DNA of 64,000 bases. It comes from Adineta ricciae (lineage: Eukaryota; Rotifera; Eurotatoria; Adinetida; Adinetidae). Below, piece after piece: positions 58,869-64,000 of this stretch. The notes beneath the pieces were generated by a model. The model was not told where the DNA came from. It made no database searches and saw only the letters and a list, made by a program, of their open reading frames with translations. Both the position numbers and the translations under genes were made by a program. The stretch spans positions 186,001 through 250,000 of the forward strand of contig CAJNOJ010000138.1 of the NCBI GenBank assembly GCA_905250025.1, given 5' to 3'. Within the stretch, counting starts at the first letter, position 1; every line of letters begins with the position of its first letter.

Positions 58869-59473
58869 ATAAATCAGGGCTTACTTAATACTAGCTACCC
58901 ACCAGTCCCGGATTATTCAACTGGTCGCACATCGATCCCTTTCAGTCTGTCATCGGGAACCTATTCTTCTGGGTTAAATTCGCATTATAACTGTGATCAA
59001 ACGTATCATTCATTTGCGGCACCCTCCAATTATGAAACATCATATTATTCACCAACAGGCATGAGCATGCCTACAATGGTAACTAACAACTGTTAATAGC
59101 GTGTGATTTTCGAGAGAAAAGAAGTATCTTCACGCTAAAGATTGTTCTCGTGTTCTATTCAGATGCGTCCGAGTTTTGTACCTCCTCATGAAATGTAACC
59201 AATGACATGAAAGTAGCGCACTTACAACAGTAAGAATCGATATTTATCTTAATTGAATCTATAGATTCGATTTACGTTAGAGAATACTTTCGTCGACTGG
59301 GCCCGGAACTATTTGACAGAACGTACGGATATCTACGACAGCAAAAAATTCGACAACGTACAGACAAGACATTAGACAATGCCCAAATGCGTCATGATCT
59401 GCATCAAGTGACTCGAGATCCACAATCCTGTGAATTATTAGATCAACTCGTCTTCTTTGAGCTAAATAATTAG
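58869..59473 (+). pseudogene. Unrecognised protein, haplotype A, 3' part with 28-bp deletion
   Basis: Exon 2 repeats the haplotype A sequence, exon 3 begins at 59163, exon 4 is 59281-59473. In exon 3 28 bp present in B (inside 57738-57770) are missing, which makes TAA at 59196-59198 eleven codons into the exon. The charged C-terminal exon is therefore lost from this allele, although its sequence is still well conserved. Confidence 0.6.
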
Positions 59474-59584
59474 GCGTAGGAAAAAAGAACTATATGAAAT
59501 CATGATTAAGATTTATTTCATGTGATAAAACAATGTGAGGTAAATGTCATCGTAGGATATAGATAGGAATCAAATGAACGTCTT

Positions 59585-62500
59585 TCAATTTCGAGCGATT
59601 TCAGCATAGACACTGATGAGTTCTTCTAAAGTTTTTAATTCTTTGAATGTGCCACCCATTTTGTCATTTATTTTTTTCAAAAGATCCATTTGCGCATTAC
59701 CGAATGTGACAGTCCAGAACTGATTAATTTTTGTTCTCATAGTTAATAGTTTGTTGAGCTCGTTTTCGGGATAATTAGCTTGCCCATCGGTCATGAATAT
59801 AATGATGAAAGATAAATTTTGAGTTGCATTAGCAGTAGAAGTTGGAAGTGGAATAGTTTCTATCGTTTTAACTACTAAGTCGAATGCTTTGGTAAAATCT
59901 GTACCACCACCTGTAAATTGTATTTTGCCAATGTCAACTGCTTTTGATTCAACATTAAACATAGCGTACTTTGCAGCACTAGCAAAAACGATAATCGTTA
60001 TCCGATCTGCTGCACCACAGTCGATTCGAATTCTGATAAATTCTTTCACAGCTTGCATCAAAGCATTCCAAGGATCTCCAGCCATTGATCCTGATGCATC
60101 AAGTAATAATATATAATGAAAAGCAGCTGGAGCGGCTTGAGGTGTGTTATTTGTGACAAATTTCATACCATATTGTTGACATAAACATTTACCAATTTTA
60201 CCCCAAACATGAAGAAACTTACTTCGTAATTTGTTCAAATCGTCGGGGTTAATCGCATTGCCGAAATCCCACTGAGGATGATCTTTTTTAAATTCTAACC
60301 AGGTTTTCTTCGTACCTCTCACAATAATGGGTTTGCCATCTTCCATTTGTTCACATTGAGATAATGACGCTTCGTTTGACACTTCAAATTTTGTACCTGC
60401 CATTGCTCGTAATTGATGGCCAGTTTGACAAGCATGCCGATTATCTTCATCGCCTAAATTTACGATAACAATGTATACAAAAAAGTAAAATGATAGCCAC
60501 CAGATTTTCAAGACAAGTGCAAACGCCATTATGAACATTATAAAAGCTCTCCCTACAGAAAGATCTAGATAAAAATATGGTAGCAATAGTCTACCGGGGA
60601 GAGTTTTTTCGCTGCTACGAACGTACAAAAGAGTAAATTTTGATCACATACCTGGATTAGACTTGATTAAGCTATGATCAACGTCACATGGTCGATCACA
60701 GCATGGGCATTTTGAGGTACAGCCACGTGCTTTGTCTAACAATTTGTTATATATTTGATCTTTATCGAATACAGCGAACGTGGCGAAAATTCCGTCATAA
60801 TCATCTTCGAGTGTTTTTCGCGCGCCAACTATAGTTTCGAGAAACTTGTGTAGATTTTTTATGGAAGCAATGATCATAGTTGAACCATCTTCACCTTTCA
60901 TTGATTTGATAACATCGGCCAATTTTGGACTTGGCGATGGCAGTTTCTCAAATAACTTCGATCCTTTTGTTTTCAAAGTATACTTATTTCGACGAACTAT
61001 ATAAGCCATATCGGCTTGAACTGTTCCGCCTGAAAGATACGTGTATAATAATAAACCCATGCACTGACCTTTGTTGATCAAATTATCAGAAGCCGTTCCA
61101 CCAGATGCTTCGAATATATCGTCAATATATTGTACGGATGAACCTTCATTGGCCAACGAAGAAAGTAGAAACTCGATTCGATTGAAAAATTCAACTAAAG
61201 TCTGTCGCCATTGTTTCTTTTCTTTTTCTAATTGTTGATCAATTCCCTGTTGGATTCCATTCCATAAATTTTGAAATTCTTCAACGATTATATCTGTAGG
61301 TGCTTGGATATACTGGAGTAACCAATCGTTCGTAATCGAAGGCATTAGAAGTTTGCCATCACAAATTGTTTGAATCCGTTTTCGACTGAGATCGCTTTGA
61401 TTATTTTGGACTTCGGTGGCGATGATTTTTTGTCCATTGCGCATTAAAATAGTTTGAATGGTGTTTTTCACTTGAGTAGCGAATAGTTTCGCACCTTCCT
61501 GGTCACACTGCGCATCAGGTACAACCATACTGATGAAATAGTTTAACAGTGACGATTTCTGAGCCTCTAATGTTTCAAGTTGTTGAGTGAAATGTTTCTT
61601 CTGTTCATTGTAATAAAAAATTGTTAATACAATTAGGACGCATAGATGAATATTCGATTTCGTTTGTTTTGACAATAACAAACGAAACACAAGCAATTCC
61701 AGATCCATTTCATTGAAGTACGTATTGATCAAGCCGACGATCTTCTGCACAATATCGATTTCGATAGGTCGAGGAACGGCATCATTTCCATTAACGATAA
61801 TCATGACATCGTGTAGGATTCTGTCGAAAAACTTTGGAATGTTGCATATGTTTGAGTTTGCGTTTGATTTCTCATCGAATTCATTTAGAATCATTTCATG
61901 CGTTGCTTTCATGAAATCAAAAGGTAATGGCGTTGGAATGGCGGGTGCAGAAGGTATATTCGACGCTGCTTGCGGTGATCCAAAACCCATAACATTTCCA
62001 GCGAATTTCATACCTCTTTGCAACAACGTTCTTTTTTCTTTTTTCCGTTCTACATGTTCCACGTTCTCCTCTGGTGAGACGTTGAAGGCTTCAAAAGTGT
62101 TTGCTTGCACAGAACCCGCCTTATTGAAATCTGTCAGTATATCCTTGTTCAAATGTTTAAAATTGTGCAGAGTAGCTAAGGTATATCCAACACTAGCGTC
62201 TGATTGTTTATGACAAACTTCCAGCGCATGACTTTGAAGGTCAGTAGTTAATTTATTGAAATTTTTCTTCAATATATTTACGACGTTTCTCATATCATTG
62301 ATTTCAATGAGTTTTTGAATTAATTGGAGGTGCTGGAGGACCAAATCATGCGTCGGTAAAGATTGTTTTTCGAAAATATTATAATTTGCATATACAAATT
62401 TGATGGCTTGTTTTAATCGTTCCTCTGGATTGAAATTCTGTTTGATCGACTCGATCTTCTTCAGCCACATGAGTTCGAACTCTTTTGTTGCTTCTTCTTT

Positions 62501-64000
62501 GTCCATTGTGTCTCCACGTTTTATGATATCATCAATGAACTTGCGCAAATCAGCAGAACCATCTTTAACGAGTCTTTCCATTTGTTTCTGATCATGTGCC
62601 TGAATAGCTGCTGTACACCACGCATTACTTATCTCCGTCACTTGCCGTTTGAGAAATTGTCGCGATCGATCTCGAATACGATCGGAGGCGTTAGTAATTT
62701 TGAAAATATTCTCTAATTGTATATCAAAATTCTCTTGATGCACTTGAAACTCTTTCTGGAAATGATTGCGAATGTCATACTCCATGAATTCACATGTATC
62801 CTGGATCATTTTTTCTCGATATGTTGCCGATAATGTTGCGGATATGAGATCACTGATTTCCTTGCGTATTTGATCATCTTGTCGGCGCTCGTTGATATCC
62901 TTGAAATAAGTTAAATCTGGAAATTTCTGCAATGTATCAAATATGTTCACAGCTGTTTTTAGCCATTGCTCGGGATCGGAAAACATCTCACTGCATCGTT
63001 CATAAGCTGACTTAGCGGATTCGATGACTTTCTGGCATAATTCTTGTGTGCGTTCAATAAAATCAGGCTCTGTTCGAAGAAAACATGCACTTGAAGTGTC
63101 ATTCGATACGCGTTCTTTCTTAAAAGCCGATGGCAATGAATGAAATGTTTTGAAATTAATGTCAATAGTCTCTGCTAATTCTTTTTCTTTGAGATCGTCA
63201 ATAATTTTGTAAATTGCGTCGTTATGATTTTTCAAATTTGGATCAGCTTTTTGATTTAAAACGAAATGCACAATTGGTTGATTGACCGTGTTGACACCAA
63301 TTTGTTTCAACGAATCAGCGCACAATGTTAACATATCTTTTAACGTTTCATTGACATCTCCCAACATATTGACAATGACCAAATGTGATACAGCCAAGCA
63401 GAATAAAACTAAACGTCTGTCGTATTCTTTATCTCCTTTCTCGATCGATAGAAGACCTTCTGTGTCGATTAACATCATATAATCAATGTTTTGTATGTTG
63501 ATATTGAGGACGTTTTCCAACTGTCCCCGACGTGCTCGATCTAGTTTAGGTAGTTTAACCAATGAACCATATATACCTCGCGTACATCGTCCGTCTCTCA
63601 CATCAAATAATGTACCGAACATATAGTTTAAAAGTGTACTTTTACCACTATTTTGTGGACCTATAATACTTATCACTAATATCCGTTTCGAAGCAAACCG
63701 GTGTAGAATTTTCGATAAAAACTGATGTTGAAAATAGAAATTATCTCCATCGATAATTTCAAACGGAAAGCCAGCTGCAATGAATTCGTAATAACAATCT
63801 TGTATTAACTTTTGCGTCGCCACTGATGCATAATCATGACAAATAATTGAATTTCGCCAAAGAACTTCCAATGATAAAAATGCATGTTCAGTGTTGAGAT
63901 TTCCAGCTATTTTATCCGCACCTAAACCTCGCAATGCAGATTTTAATTCAGTTGCTAACAAATCTAAACTCATTAACATGTTGTCTGACTTTAAGATATC
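59585..64000 (-). CDS. Very-large-GTPase-type protein fused to zinc-binding and vWA domains, haplotype A (5' end beyond the window)
   Basis: Exons 64000-60652 and 60453-59585, joined by a 198-bp GT-AG intron in phase; at least 1398 aa from the Met at 63979, and the frame is open to the edge, so the N-terminus is missing. Counting from that Met: G-domain P-loop GPQNSGKST (107-115), CTRG at 132-135, DTEG (172-175) and NQKAD (242-246), as in interferon-inducible very large GTPases. A long helical region follows. Cys/His residues (CTSKCPCCDRPCDVDHS, then HACQTGHQ across the splice) resemble the zinc-binding end of that family. A vWA domain with DASGSM near 1226-1231 ends the chain. The family acts in cytosolic defence in vertebrates; here the role is unknown. 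The fusion to vWA is the notable point. Confidence 0.8.

Noticed and set aside
61713..62213. 166-aa plus-strand ORF
   Set aside because: It is antisense to the long GTPase exon, has no homologous character and no codon-level sign of coding.
1..64000. Recent tandem segmental duplications of about ten genes
   Set aside because: Every duplication boundary coincides with an n-run and same-haplotype blocks overlap exactly, so alleles laid end to end explain it better.
1..64000. tRNA, rRNA or transposon open reading frames
   Set aside because: I looked for tRNA-like cloverleafs, reverse transcriptase or transposase motifs and long terminal repeats and saw none I could support.

Overview
The window looks like animal nuclear DNA, most likely from a bdelloid rotifer (Adineta-like). 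It is AT-rich, and its multi-exon genes use GT-AG introns that are often only 35-70 bp. Almost every gene occurs twice as collinear copies that differ by a few percent, with larger indels outside exons, as expected of the two divergent homologues of a bdelloid. Species and phylum are inferred from these traits; no marker gene is present.

The main structural point is that this is not one continuous chromosome segment. Ten joins, nine of a single n and one of nnn, cut it into eleven blocks belonging to two haplotypes laid down alternately. Haplotype A is 1-5613, 15837-30526, 42278-49380, 54012-56267, 56269-57450 and 58869-64000. Haplotype B is 5615-15833, 30528-42276, 49382-51024, 51026-54010 and 57453-58867. 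Successive blocks of the same haplotype either overlap by about 100-270 bp of identical or nearly identical sequence or leave a short gap (about 228, 349 and 740 bp). The apparent tandem duplications are therefore best read as alleles.

Merged gene order is: TRPA1-like channel (+); Ly6/uPAR-like GPI-anchored protein (-); class A-like GPCR (-); second Ly6-like relic (-); plant CslA-like family 2 glycosyltransferase (-); type II membrane protein with a novel two-cysteine repeat of about 41 residues (-); S-adenosylhomocysteine-hydrolase-like protein (+); second GPCR (+); phospholipase-D-like protein (-); NHL-repeat protein (-); a relic of a second NHL-family gene (-); MFSD4/NaGLT1-like transporter (+); guanine deaminase (+); an unrecognised protein with a possible ubiquitin-like N-terminus (+); and a very-large-GTPase-type protein fused to a von Willebrand A domain (-), which runs off the right edge. 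I derived exon structures by hand from splice sites and checked that codon phase is preserved.

Comparing alleles shows complementary damage. PLD and the ubiquitin-like-N gene are broken on A, NHL is frameshifted on B, and the Ly6 gene is damaged differently on both. Several of the deletions end in 2-4 bp microhomologies. The genes do not form one pathway. The most unusual are the CslA-like synthase and the SAHH-like protein (possible horizontal acquisitions), the cysteine-repeat membrane protein, and the GTPase-zinc-vWA fusion.
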